Origin: Simplicispira sedimenti
GTDB taxonomy: Bacteria > Pseudomonadota > Gammaproteobacteria > Burkholderiales > Burkholderiaceae_C
Direction: 5' to 3'
NCBI RefSeq assembly: GCF_022760965.1
Contig: NZ_JAKVIJ010000013.1
Span: forward strand, 55,644-119,643
Length of the DNA stretch: 64,000 nucleotides
Position 1 is the stretch's first letter. Each line of letters begins with the position of its first letter. Under the pieces are notes generated by a model. That model had not been told where the DNA came from, did not search any database, and saw only the letters and a program-made list of their open reading frames with translations. The position numbers were made by a program, and so were the translations under genes. Shown here in pieces: positions 7,788 through 16,558 of the stretch.

Positions 7788-9356
7788 ATGCTCGACGACA
7801 ACCTCAAAGCCCAGTTGAAAGCCTACCTGGAGCGCCTGCAGCGCCCGGTGGAACTGGTGGCCACGCTGGACGGCAGCGCCACGTCGAACGAGCTGCGCGA
7901 GCTGCTGGACGACATCCGCGCCCAGTCGGACAAGATCACCGTGGTCGAAAAGAACGACCTGGACGTGCGCAAGCCCTCGTTCCTCATCACCAACCCCGGC
8001 GTGGACAGCGGCGTGCGCTTCGCCGGCGTGCCCCTGGGCCATGAATTCACCTCCCTCGTGCTGGCGCTGTTGCATGTGGGCGGCCACCCCTCCAAGGAGG
8101 CGGCCGACCTGCTGGAGCAGATCCGCGCGCTGGACGGCGACTTCCACTTCGAGACCTATTACTCCCTGAGCTGCCACAACTGCCCCGACGTGGTGCAGGC
8201 GCTCAACCTCATGAGTGCGCTCAACCCGCGCATCACCCACACCGCCATCGACGGCGGCCTGTTCCAGGGCGAGATCGAGGCGCGCGAAATCATGGGCGTG
8301 CCCACCGTGTTCCTCAACGGCGAGCGCTTCGCCCAGGGCCGCATGGAGCTGGCCGAGATCGTCGGCAAGATCGACAAGGGCGCCGCCGCCAAGGACGCTG
8401 CCAAGCTCAACGCCAAGGACGCGTTCGATGTGCTCATCGTCGGCGGTGGCCCCGCGGGCGCCGCTGCCGCCGTGTACGCGGCGCGCAAGGGCATCCGCAC
8501 CGGCGTGGCGGCCGAGCGCTTCGGCGGCCAGGTGCTCGACACCGTGGACATCGAGAACTACATCTCCATCAGCAAGACCGAAGGCCCGCAGTTCGCCGCC
8601 GCGCTGGAGCGCCATGTGCGCGACTACGAGGTGGACATCATGAACCTGCAGCGTGCCAAGGCACTCAAGCCCGCTGCCACCGAGGGCGGCCTGATCGAGG
8701 TCGAGCTGGAAAGCGGCGCCACCCTGCGCGGCAAGACCGTGATCCTGTCCACCGGCGCGCGCTGGCGCAACATGAACGTGCCCGGCGAGGAGCAGTACCG
8801 CACCAAGGGCGTGACCTACTGCCCGCACTGCGACGGCCCGCTGTTCAAGGGCAAGCGCGTGGCGGTGATCGGCGGCGGCAACTCCGGCATCGAGGCCGCC
8901 ATCGACCTGGCGGGCGTGGTGGCGCATGTCACCGTGCTCGAATTCGCGCCTGAATTGAAGGCCGACGCCGTGCTGCAGCGCAAGCTCAAGAGCCTGCCGA
9001 ACGTGGAGGTGATCGTCAACGCCCAGACCACCGAAGTGAACGGCGACGGCCACAAGGTCACCGGCATCACCTACAAGGACCGCGTGGGCGGCGAGGTGAA
9101 GCAGATCCCGCTCGAAGGCATCTTCGTGCAGATCGGCCTGCTGCCCAACACCGACTGGCTCAAGGGCACGGTGGAGCTGTCGAAGTTCGGCGAGATCGTG
9201 GTGGACGCCAAGGGCCACACCAGCGTGCCCGGCGTGTTTGCCGCCGGCGACTGCACCACGGTGCCTTACAAGCAGATCATCATTGCCGCGGGGGCGGGCG
9301 CCACGGCCGCGCTGAGCGCCTTCGACCACCTGATCCGCAGCACGGCACCGGCCTGA
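7788..9356 (+). CDS. ahpF: Alkyl hydroperoxide reductase subunit F
   Basis: A 522-residue flavoprotein that passes electrons from NADH to AhpC. The N-terminal double thioredoxin-fold domain (about 1-200) carries the CHNC redox pair in SLSCHNCPDVV. The FAD domain starts at about 213 with VLIVGGGPAGAAAAVYAARKG. The second redox pair CPHC sits in TYCPHCDGPLFKGK, and the NAD site is VIGGGNSGIEAA. The C-terminus has GVFAAGDCTTVPYKQI. Length equals E. coli AhpF, and the full N-terminal domain separates it from thioredoxin reductase. CAGGAG lies seven bases before ATG 7788. Confidence 0.97.
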   Translation: MLDDNLKAQLKAYLERLQRPVELVATLDGSATSNELRELLDDIRAQSDKITVVEKNDLDVRKPSFLITNPGVDSGVRFAGVPLGHEFTSLVLALLHVGGHPSKEAADLLEQIRALDGDFHFETYYSLSCHNCPDVVQALNLMSALNPRITHTAIDGGLFQGEIEAREIMGVPTVFLNGERFAQGRMELAEIVGKIDKGAAAKDAAKLNAKDAFDVLIVGGGPAGAAAAVYAARKGIRTGVAAERFGGQVLDTVDIENYISISKTEGPQFAAALERHVRDYEVDIMNLQRAKALKPAATEGGLIEVELESGATLRGKTVILSTGARWRNMNVPGEEQYRTKGVTYCPHCDGPLFKGKRVAVIGGGNSGIEAAIDLAGVVAHVTVLEFAPELKADAVLQRKLKSLPNVEVIVNAQTTEVNGDGHKVTGITYKDRVGGEVKQIPLEGIFVQIGLLPNTDWLKGTVELSKFGEIVVDAKGHTSVPGVFAAGDCTTVPYKQIIIAAGAGATAALSAFDHLIRSTAPA

Positions 9357-9447
9357 ACCTGGGGGAGGCACGGGGGGCCACGGGGCGTTGGACGCTGTAT
9401 GCTTACCCGGTGAGCGTGCCCAGACACGCCCTACCGGAGACGCCCCT

Positions 9448-10185
9448 TTGACCGCCCGTACACCCAAGCCCCAGGACGGGGCCAGTGAGCCCCGCCCGCG
9501 CAGCACCCAGTTGCGCGACCGTGAACTGCAGCGCCGCCGCAGCGCTATGCTGTCGGCTGTGCGCACCCTCATCCGCAAGGGTGGGGTGCAGGCCGTGACC
9601 ATGCGCTCCGTGGCCGATGCCATTGGCGCATCGACCACCATGGTCTATTCGCTGTTTCCCGACAAGGCCACGCTGATCTCCCACGCGCTCAAACGCGACT
9701 TCACCGAGTTGTCGCGCCTGCTGCTGGAGGCCGCTGGCGACAGCGGCAGCGCCACAGAGCGTGTGCGCCGCGTGGCCCTGGCCTATGCCAAGCACGGCCT
9801 GACGCACCCGCTGCAGTACCGGCTGCTGTTCATGGAGCAGCGCCCGCTCACCACCATCGAGAACGCAGGCATCGAATACGGCAACCTTTCCGAAGACGCC
9901 TACGCGCTGCTGTGCGGCCTGGTGCAGGCCATGGCCAGCGAACGCGGCCTTGATGTGCCCATGCAGGAAATCCAGACCGTGGCGCAAATCATCTGGGAAG
10001 GCGTGCACGGCCTGGTGGCCCTGCGCCTGACCATCGACCAAGACCCCTGGTTCCAGCGCCTGCCGCTGGACGAGCACCTGAACATCCTGCTGGACGTGCT
10101 GCTGACCGGCATCGACGCGCGCTGGGCCCATCTGCCGGGTGCCTCAAAAAATACAGCAAAAAAGGCCTCCAGCGCCCGTAAATAA
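9448..10185 (+). CDS. TetR-family regulator, likely of the downstream efflux operon
   Basis: A 245-residue one-component repressor. The helix-turn-helix lies at about 45-65 (MRSVADAIGASTTMVYSLFPDKATLI). The C-terminal part has a TetR_C-like ligand domain with GLTHPLQYRLLFME. TTG 9448 is preferred because CGGAG precedes it by eight bases; another TTG at 9388 lacks a ribosome site. The frame ends inside a copy of the intergenic repeat, which supplies the last residues (KKASSARK). It is co-directional with the HlyD-RbbA-permease operon 160 bases downstream, the usual position for a local regulator. Ligand unknown. Confidence 0.88.
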   Translation: MTARTPKPQDGASEPRPRSTQLRDRELQRRRSAMLSAVRTLIRKGGVQAVTMRSVADAIGASTTMVYSLFPDKATLISHALKRDFTELSRLLLEAAGDSGSATERVRRVALAYAKHGLTHPLQYRLLFMEQRPLTTIENAGIEYGNLSEDAYALLCGLVQAMASERGLDVPMQEIQTVAQIIWEGVHGLVALRLTIDQDPWFQRLPLDEHLNILLDVLLTGIDARWAHLPGASKNTAKKASSARK

Positions 10186-10214
10186 AGCGCTGGTAGCTAT
10201 TAAAAATATAGCAA
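10164..10214 (+). repeat. Interspersed intergenic repeat, copy A
   Basis: CCAGCGC (10169-10175) pairs with GCGCTGG (10187-10193), and GCTAT (10196-10200) pairs with ATAGC (10208-10212), giving two tandem hairpins. The TetR stop codon lies within the first loop. Related copies occur near 15351, 15573, 24868, 36431, 38373 and 63262. Confidence 0.75.
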
Positions 10215-10344
10215 ACTGCTGCTGAACCGAGGCGTAGGCTGGGGTGCAGTGCATGGGTGGGGCCAGGCGTGTCACCGGCGCGCTTCCAGGGGCGGGCACA
10301 ATGGGTGGATACCCGTACCTCCAAGCCGAAGGGACTCCCGCTCC

Positions 10345-11415
10345 ATGGCCATCCAATGGAAAACCTGGGCCAGCACCGCTGCCGTGGTGGCTGGCGCTGC
10401 GCTGGTGCTGACACTGTGGGCGCCCTGGCGCTCCAACGGCCCGCCTACGGGCTTTGTCAGCGGCAATGGCCGCATCGAGGCGACCGAAATCGCCGTGGCG
10501 GGCAAGCTCGCCGGGCGCCTGCAGGAGGTGCGCGTGCGCGAGGGCGACTTCGTGCAGGCCGGGCAGGTGCTGGCGCGCCTGCAGGTCGAAGGCCTGCAGG
10601 CCCAGCACGACGAGGCCCGCGCCCGCCTGCAGCAGGCCCACCAGGCCGTGGCCACCGCCCAGGTACAGGTGGCGCAGGCCCAGGGCAACCACCAGGCCGC
10701 GCTGGCGCAGGTGGTGCAGCGCGAAACCGACCTGCAGTCCGCCCGCCGCCGCCTGCCGCGCACCGAACAACTGGCGCGCGACGGCTTTTTGTCCGACCAG
10801 GTGCTGGAGGACGAACATGCCAAGCTGCGCAACCTGGAGGCCGCGCTGGCCGCCGCCCACGCCCAAGCCCGTGCCGCCGAGGCGGGCGTGGCCGCAGCGC
10901 GCACCCAGGTGCCTGCCGCGCAGGCCAACGTGCAGGCCATGGAAGCCACGGTGCAGCGCATTGCCGTGGAGCTGGCCGACAGCGAGCTCAAGGCCCCGCG
11001 CGCCGGGCGCGTGCAGTTCCTCATTGCCCACCCCGGCGAAATCGTGGCGCCCGGTGGGCGCGTGCTGCAGCTCATCGACCTGGCCGACGTGTACATGACC
11101 TTCTTTCTGCCCGAAACCGTGGCGGGCCGTGTGGCGCTGGGCAGCGAGGTGCGCATCGTGCTCGACGCCGCGCCGCAGTACGTCATCCCGGCGCGCGTGT
11201 CGTTTGTGGCCAGCACCGCGCAGTTCACGCCCAAGACGGTGGAAACCGCCAGCGAACGCCAGAAGCTCATGTTCCGCGTGCGCGCGCAGATCGACCGCGA
11301 ACTGCTGCAGCGCCACATCGAGCAGGTCAAGACCGGCCTGCCCGGCGTGGCCTGGGTGCGCATCGACCCGCAGGCCCCCTGGCCTGAACGCCTGGCCCTG
11401 CCGCGCCAGCCGTGA
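10345..11415 (+). CDS. HlyD-family periplasmic adaptor (YhiI-type)
   Basis: A 356-residue membrane-fusion protein that links an inner-membrane ABC exporter to the periplasm or an outer-membrane channel. It has one N-terminal membrane anchor (about 9-27), a first biotinyl-lipoyl half (GNGRIEATEIAVAGKLAGRL), a long alanine/glutamine-rich coiled coil (about 85-200), then the second lipoyl half and beta-barrel (LKAPRAGRVQFLIAHPGEIV). ATG 10345 was chosen because the membrane anchor follows it at once. The next gene starts at GTG 11412, overlapping by 4 bases. The order HlyD-RbbA-permease equals E. coli yhiI-rbbA-yhhJ. Substrate not known. Confidence 0.92.
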   Translation: MAIQWKTWASTAAVVAGAALVLTLWAPWRSNGPPTGFVSGNGRIEATEIAVAGKLAGRLQEVRVREGDFVQAGQVLARLQVEGLQAQHDEARARLQQAHQAVATAQVQVAQAQGNHQAALAQVVQRETDLQSARRRLPRTEQLARDGFLSDQVLEDEHAKLRNLEAALAAAHAQARAAEAGVAAARTQVPAAQANVQAMEATVQRIAVELADSELKAPRAGRVQFLIAHPGEIVAPGGRVLQLIDLADVYMTFFLPETVAGRVALGSEVRIVLDAAPQYVIPARVSFVASTAQFTPKTVETASERQKLMFRVRAQIDRELLQRHIEQVKTGLPGVAWVRIDPQAPWPERLALPRQP

Positions 11416-14177
11416 GCACACAGCCGCCACCCGCCAGACATGTCGCCCAACTGCGCGGCGTGGGTCTGCGCTATGGCGCGGTCAGCGCGTTGGAGGGTAT
11501 CGGCCTCGACCTGCCCGCCGGGTGCATGGTGGGCGTGATCGGGCCCGACGGCGTGGGCAAATCCAGCCTGCTGGCGCTGCTGTCCGGCGCGCGCGCCGTG
11601 CAGGTGGGCAGCCTGCAGGTGCTGGACGGCGACATGGCGCGTGCCGCGCACCGCCGGGCCGTGTGCCCGCGCATTGCCTACATGCCCCAGGGCCTGGGCA
11701 AGAACCTGTACCCCACGCTCTCGGTCGAAGAAAACCTGCAGTTCTTTGCCCGCCTTTTCGGCCACGGCGCGGCCGAGCGGCGCACGCGCATCGATGCGCT
11801 CACCCGCGCCACCGGGCTGCACCCCTTCCTGGCACGGCCTGCAGGCAAGCTCTCGGGCGGCATGAAGCAAAAGCTCGGCCTGTGCTGCGCGCTCATCCAC
11901 GACCCCGACCTGCTCATCCTCGACGAGCCGACAACAGGCGTGGACCCGCTGGCGCGCGCCCAGTTCTGGGAGCTGATCGCCCGCATCCGCAGCCAACGCC
12001 CCGGCATGAGCGTGGTGGTGGCCACCGCCTACATGGACGAAGCCCAACGCTTTGATTGGCTGGTGGCCATGGACGGCGGGCGCGTGCTGGCCGAAGGCAC
12101 GCCTGCCGCGCTGCTGCAGCGCACCGGGGCCCAGGATCTGGAGGCCGCCTTCATCGCCCTGCTGCCCGAGGAGCGGCGCCGCGGCCACCAGCCCGTGCAG
12201 CACCAGCCGCTGCCCGAAGGTGCCGAGCACGCCGTGGCCATCGAGGCGCACGGCCTGACCATGCGCTTTGGCGACTTCACCGCCGTCGATAGCGTGAGCC
12301 TGCGCATCCGGCGCGGTGAGATCTTTGGCTTCCTCGGCTCCAACGGCTGCGGCAAGACCACCACCATGAAGATGCTCACCGGCCTGCTGCCCGCCAGCGC
12401 AGGCCAGGCGCTGCTGTTCGGCCACGCCGTGGACCCGCGCGACATGGACACGCGCAAACGCGTGGGCTACATGTCGCAAGGCTTCTCGCTCTACACCGAG
12501 CTGAGCGTGCGCCAGAACCTGGTGCTGCACGCACGCCTGTTCCACGTGCCCGAGGCCCAGGTGCCCGAGCGCGTGGCGCACATGGCGCAGCGCTTTGGCC
12601 TGCAGGACGTGATGGACGCGCTGCCCGACAAGCTGCCGCTGGGCATGCGCCAGCGCCTGTCGCTGGCCGTGGCCATGGTGCACCAGCCCGAGCTGCTGAT
12701 CCTGGACGAGCCCACCTCGGGCGTGGACCCGATCGCGCGCGACAGCTTCTGGCGCCTGATGATCGAGCTCTCGCGCCGCGACGGAGTGACCATCTTCATC
12801 TCCACCCACTTCATGAACGAGGCCGAGCGCTGCGACCGCATCTCGCTCATGCACGCGGGCAAGGTGCTGGCCAGCGACACACCGCAGGCCATCGTGCAGG
12901 CCCACGGCGCGGCCACGCTGGAGCAGGCCTTCATCGACTGCCTGGTGCAGGCCGGTGGCGCGGTGGCATCGGCCACGCCCGCGCAGCCCGCCGCCGACCC
13001 CGGTGCCGACACCCCTGCGCCTGTACCAAAGCCCCCGCGCGATGGCCGCTGGCGCCGCAGCCTGCGGCGCCTGTACAGCTACGCCTGGCGCGAGGCGCTG
13101 GAGCTGCAGCGCGACCCCGTGCGCGGCGCGCTGGCGCTGCTGGGCTCGCTGCTGCTGATGTTTGTGATGGGCTACGGCATCAGCATGGACGTGGAAGACC
13201 TGCGCTTTGCCGTGCTCGACCACGACCAGACCAGCCTGAGCCGCGACTACGCGCTGCAACTGGCGGGCTCGCGCTACTTTCAGGAGCAGCCCCCGCTGCG
13301 CGATGACGCCGACATGGATCGGCGCCTGCGCAGTGGCGACATCACGCTGGCGCTGGAAATCCCGCCCGGCTTTGCGCGCAGCGTGCAGCGCGGCGAGCGT
13401 GCCGAGATCGGCGCCTTCATCGACGGCGCCATGCCCCAGCGCGCCGAAACCGTGGCGGGCTACGTGCAGGGCATGCACCAGTACTGGCTGGTGCAGAAGA
13501 TCACCGAGGCCACCGGCGCCGCGCCCGCAGGCCTGATCAACGTGGAAACGCGCTTTCGCTACAACCCCGACATCAAGAGCCTGCCGGCCATGGTGCCCGC
13601 CGTCATTCCCATGCTGCTGCTCATGCTGCCGGCCATGCTCACGGCGCTGGCCGTGGTGCGCGAGAAGGAGCTGGGCTCCATCTTCAACTTCTACGTCACG
13701 CCCACCACGCGCACCGAATTCATGCTGGGCAAGCAGTTGCCCTACCTGCTGTTGTCGCTGCTCAACTTCGCCATGATGGTGCTGCTGGCCGTCACCGTGT
13801 TCGACGTGCCGCTCACCGGCAGCCTGGCCGCACTCACCGTGGCCATGGTGCTGTTCTCGCTCAGCGCCACGGGCCTGGGGCTCATGGCCTCGGCCCTGGT
13901 GCGCAGCCAGCTTGCGGCCATGTTCTTCACCATGATCGGCACCATGCTGCCGGCCATCCAGTTCGGCGGGCTCATCAACCCCGTGTCATCGCTCGAAGGG
14001 GCAGGGCGCTGGATTGGCGAAATCTACCCCGCCAGCCACATGTTCACCATCAGCCGCGGCGTGTTCAACAAGGCGCTGGGCTTTGCCGACCTCGGCGCCT
14101 CGTTCGGGCCGCTGCTGCTGGCGCCCGTGGTCATCCTGGGCCTGGCCATTGCGCTGCTGCGCAAACAGGAGCGTTAG
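11412..14177 (+). CDS. rbbA: RbbA-type ABC protein: two ATPase domains fused to a permease
   Basis: A 921-residue fusion. ABC domain 1 covers about 8-230, with Walker A GPDGVGKSS, signature LSGGM and Walker B LLILDEP. ABC domain 2 covers about 280-510, with Walker A GSNGCGKTT and Walker B LLILDEPTSGVDP, but a degenerate signature LPLGM. The C-terminal ABC-2 permease covers about 550-921, with one anchor helix, a periplasmic segment and a group of five helices ending AIALLRKQE. This architecture and size match E. coli RbbA (YhiH), reported as a ribosome-associated ATPase; an efflux role is equally possible from the HlyD and permease neighbours. GTG 11412 overlaps the HlyD gene. Confidence 0.92.
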   Translation: MSTQPPPARHVAQLRGVGLRYGAVSALEGIGLDLPAGCMVGVIGPDGVGKSSLLALLSGARAVQVGSLQVLDGDMARAAHRRAVCPRIAYMPQGLGKNLYPTLSVEENLQFFARLFGHGAAERRTRIDALTRATGLHPFLARPAGKLSGGMKQKLGLCCALIHDPDLLILDEPTTGVDPLARAQFWELIARIRSQRPGMSVVVATAYMDEAQRFDWLVAMDGGRVLAEGTPAALLQRTGAQDLEAAFIALLPEERRRGHQPVQHQPLPEGAEHAVAIEAHGLTMRFGDFTAVDSVSLRIRRGEIFGFLGSNGCGKTTTMKMLTGLLPASAGQALLFGHAVDPRDMDTRKRVGYMSQGFSLYTELSVRQNLVLHARLFHVPEAQVPERVAHMAQRFGLQDVMDALPDKLPLGMRQRLSLAVAMVHQPELLILDEPTSGVDPIARDSFWRLMIELSRRDGVTIFISTHFMNEAERCDRISLMHAGKVLASDTPQAIVQAHGAATLEQAFIDCLVQAGGAVASATPAQPAADPGADTPAPVPKPPRDGRWRRSLRRLYSYAWREALELQRDPVRGALALLGSLLLMFVMGYGISMDVEDLRFAVLDHDQTSLSRDYALQLAGSRYFQEQPPLRDDADMDRRLRSGDITLALEIPPGFARSVQRGERAEIGAFIDGAMPQRAETVAGYVQGMHQYWLVQKITEATGAAPAGLINVETRFRYNPDIKSLPAMVPAVIPMLLLMLPAMLTALAVVREKELGSIFNFYVTPTTRTEFMLGKQLPYLLLSLLNFAMMVLLAVTVFDVPLTGSLAALTVAMVLFSLSATGLGLMASALVRSQLAAMFFTMIGTMLPAIQFGGLINPVSSLEGAGRWIGEIYPASHMFTISRGVFNKALGFADLGASFGPLLLAPVVILGLAIALLRKQER

Positions 14178-14180
14178 AAC

Positions 14181-15335
14181 ATGTTCTTGACCATGGGGTT
14201 GCACCGCCTGCGCATGCACCTGGCCAACATCCGGCGCCTGGGGGTCAAGGAGCTGTGGAGCCTGTGGCGCGACCCGGTCATGCTGTTCCTCATCCTCTAC
14301 ACCTTCACGGTGGCGGTGTACACCTCGGGCACGGCCATGCCCGAAACGCTCAGCCAGACCCCCATCGCCATCGTGGACGAGGACGACTCCGCGCTCTCGG
14401 CGCGCATCACCGGCGCCTTCTACCCCCCGGCCTTTTTGCCGCCCGTGCGCATCACCCACGCCGAGGTGGACGCGCTGCTCGACGCCGGGCACTACACCCT
14501 GGTGCTGGTCATCCCGCCAGGCCTGCAGCGCGACGTGCTCGCCGGGCGCCAGCCCACGCTGCAGCTCAACGTGGACGCCACGCGCATGAGCCAGGCCTTT
14601 GCCGGCAGCGGCCTGGTGCAGCAGATCGTGGCGGGCGAGGTGGCCGAGTTCGCCCAACGCCACCGCGCCGTGCAGGCCCCGCCGGTGGAACTGGTACCGC
14701 GCATGCGCTTCAACCCCACGCTGTCCAACGTGTGGTTCGGCTCGCTCATGGAGCTGGTGGGCCAGATCACCATGGTCTCCATCATCCTGACCGGCGCCGC
14801 GCTCATCCGCGAGCGCGAGCACGGCACCGTCGAGCACCTGCTGGTCATGCCCGTCACACCCACCGAAATCATGCTCGCCAAGGTCGGCGCCATGGGCCTG
14901 GTGGTGTTGCTGGCGGCAGTGCTGTCCATGCGCGGCATCATCCTGGGCGCGCTGCGGGTGCCGGTGGACGGCTCGCTCTGGCTGTTCTTTGGCGGCGCCG
15001 CGCTGCACCTGTTTGCCACCACGTCCATGGGCATCTTCATGGCCACCCTGGCGCGCAACATGCCGCAGTTCGGCCTGCTGGTCATGCTGGTGATGATGCC
15101 GCTGGAAATGCTCTCGGGCGGCATGACCCCGCGCGAGAGCATGCCCACCTGGGTGCAATGGGCCATGTCCCTGGCCCCCACCACCCACTTCACCGAACTG
15201 AGCCAGGCCATCCTCTACCGCGGCGCAGGCCTGGCCGTGGTCTGGCCCTCGCTGCTGGCGCTGGCGCTCATCGGCAGCGTGCTGTTTGCCCTGTCACTGC
15301 GGCGCTTTCGGCGGGCGATTGCGCAGATGGCGTGA
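14181..15335 (+). CDS. ABC-2 type permease (YhhJ-like)
   Basis: A 384-residue ABC transporter permease, third gene of the efflux operon and starting four bases after rbbA. One N-terminal helix (DPVMLFLILYTFTVAVYTSG), a periplasmic domain of about 150 residues and five C-terminal helices form the ABC2_membrane_3 layout. The motif RERE.GT.EHLLVMPVTP is typical of this family. With the permease part of RbbA it would form the membrane channel. No regulator binding site was identified. Confidence 0.92.
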   Translation: MFLTMGLHRLRMHLANIRRLGVKELWSLWRDPVMLFLILYTFTVAVYTSGTAMPETLSQTPIAIVDEDDSALSARITGAFYPPAFLPPVRITHAEVDALLDAGHYTLVLVIPPGLQRDVLAGRQPTLQLNVDATRMSQAFAGSGLVQQIVAGEVAEFAQRHRAVQAPPVELVPRMRFNPTLSNVWFGSLMELVGQITMVSIILTGAALIREREHGTVEHLLVMPVTPTEIMLAKVGAMGLVVLLAAVLSMRGIILGALRVPVDGSLWLFFGGAALHLFATTSMGIFMATLARNMPQFGLLVMLVMMPLEMLSGGMTPRESMPTWVQWAMSLAPTTHFTELSQAILYRGAGLAVVWPSLLALALIGSVLFALSLRRFRRAIAQMA

Positions 15336-15350
15336 GTTTTTGGCCAAATT

Positions 15351-15394
15351 GGCCTCTGGCGCTTATGGATCAAGCGTGAGCTGCTATCAAATTG
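15351..15394 (+). repeat. Interspersed intergenic repeat, copy B (degenerate)
   Basis: CTCTGGCGCTTATGGATCAAGC, then GCTGCTATCAAA; the arms are diverged from copies A and D. It lies just after the efflux-operon permease. Confidence 0.5.
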
Positions 15395-15572
15395 AAAGCG
15401 TTTGAAGGTTCAACCTGCTCAACGGTAGCGAGGTAGCCAAAGCCACCCTCTGCCCCGCAGGCGCGGGGCACCAGGGTGGTGGCGTCGGTCACCGTGCCGG
15501 GCAAGCAGGCGGCGGGGGCCGCCGCCGCGGCACCTGCTGTGATGGAGTGGACCTGAATTTCAAGAAAAATCA

Positions 15573-15620
15573 GGCTGTAACGCCCGTCTATATTGCGCTG
15601 GCAGCTATGAAATCAGGAGT
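15573..15620 (+). repeat. Interspersed intergenic repeat, copy C
   Basis: AACGCCCGTCTATATTGCGCTGG followed by CAGCTATGAAA. The loop CCGTNNATATTGCGCTGG is nearly the same as in copy D (24889-24911). Confidence 0.6.
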
Positions 15621-15754
15621 GATTTGAATGGATGCGGCTATCGATCAAAAGACCGTTGGGTGTCGATGTATTTGACGCCTTCAGGCAGGGGGTAGCCAGC
15701 GGCCGACAGCCATCCAGATGAAAGCACCAAAACCGTCATTCAGCCGGGCGACAA

Positions 15755-16063
15755 GTGCAAGGCCACCTGTGCCTGCGCCACCCACAGCGCACAGCGGTGC
15801 GGCAGGTGGCGATCTTTGCCAAGGGTCAGGCCAGCGCGAATGCTGTGCTTGAGGCGATGAAGCAGCGCATCGACAGCCCCGAGGGACGGCAGCGTTACAG
15901 CCAGCGCATCGGCACGGTGGAGCCTGTGTTTAGCAACATCCGGCACAACAGGCGGCTGAACCGGTTCACGCTGCGCGGGCAGCACAAGGTGGGCACGCAG
16001 TAGCGGCTGTATTGACTGGTGCACAACATCGAGAAACTGGCCGGGTGCGGGCTGAGGAAATAG
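15755..16063 (+). pseudogene. IS1182-type transposase remnant (C-terminus)
   Basis: Translation gives RTAVRQVAIFAKG, then RQRYSQRIGTVEPVFSNIRH and RRLNRFTLRGQHKV, the C-terminal signature of IS1182-like DDE transposases. The frame is broken by TAG at 16001 and TGA at 16013, after which LVHNIEKLAGCGLRK continues in the same frame. Both stops fall where the family usually has Trp and Cys (KLYCLVHNIEKLA), so they are single-base nonsense changes of TGG and TGC. Everything upstream of about residue 85 from the end is missing or unrecognisable. A decayed, non-functional relic. Confidence 0.75.
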
Positions 16064-16239
16064 CGGGCAGGAGTGGGCCTTGTTCGGTGCCAGAATGAGC
16101 GCTGCAGGCCCGATCAGAAGCCCGATTGAGCGAGCCGATCAACCGCAGACGACATCAGGAAGAGGCCAAGCCATGATCACCACCATCACCGCAACCCAGC
16201 GCCAGCCGGTGGCTGGAATTGGGGTTTTTGCACAGCCTC

Positions 16240-16558
16240 GTTAGACCTCCCATGAGCAAGCATTGTTGCGATTCGATGCGCGCGCACATTGCGCCGCCCT
16301 GCGATCAGCATGAGCCCGGCGAGTGTCCGGACGCGCTCGTAGTGTTCGAATCCCGTTTCAGGGAATACGGCTTGCGCGTACAAGACGGCGGCACTTCCTT
16401 CGTCCAAATTGACTTCTGCCCCTGGTGTGGTTTCAAGCTGCCCGGATCGCTTCGCGACAAGTGGTTCGATGAATTGGAGCGGCTCGGATTCGACGACCCC
16501 TGGGTGCAAGATATTCCTGCAACCTTTCGCTCGGAGGCATGGTATGCAGAGGTCTAAC
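16240..16558 (+). mobile_element. Integron-cassette-like unit
   Basis: GTTAGAC (16240-16246) fits the attC R' core GTTRRRY, and GTCTAAC (16552-16558) fits the R'' core RYYYAAC. One short gene lies between them, starting a few bases after the first site and ending with its stop codon inside the second. That is exactly how mobile gene cassettes are built. Sequence after 16558 (CTTCATTCC) looks like an attC left arm, but no matching right arm or GTTRRRY follows, so the attC appears cut. No integrase gene is in the window. Confidence 0.55.
16252..16557 (+). CDS. DUF6980-like small cysteine-rich protein
   Basis: A 101-residue protein beginning MSKHCCDSMRAHI. Cysteines at 5, 6, 17 and 25 and the CPWC pair at 56-59 suggest a metal-binding fold, with DGGTSFVQIDFCPWCGFKLP as the family-like core. 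The pattern resembles DUF6980 proteins, which have no known function. ATG 16252 is close after a GTTAGAC site, and the TAA lies inside GTCTAAC, so it is probably a cassette gene. It is isolated between transposase relics, with no ribosome-binding site evident. An in-frame start at 16219 would cross the recombination site and was rejected. Confidence 0.7.
   Translation: MSKHCCDSMRAHIAPPCDQHEPGECPDALVVFESRFREYGLRVQDGGTSFVQIDFCPWCGFKLPGSLRDKWFDELERLGFDDPWVQDIPATFRSEAWYAEV

Larger units (their letters stand above)
15336..15754. other. Non-coding stretch after the efflux operon
   Basis: About 420 bases without a supportable gene. It holds two intergenic repeat copies (15351 and 15573), a GC-rich block (15460-15545), and at its end the start of the transposase remnant. 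No promoter or RNA gene could be recognised. Confidence 0.6.

Noticed and set aside
10272..13478. 1068-residue minus-strand frame
   Set aside because: Antisense of the clear HlyD and RbbA coding region, created by high third-position GC.
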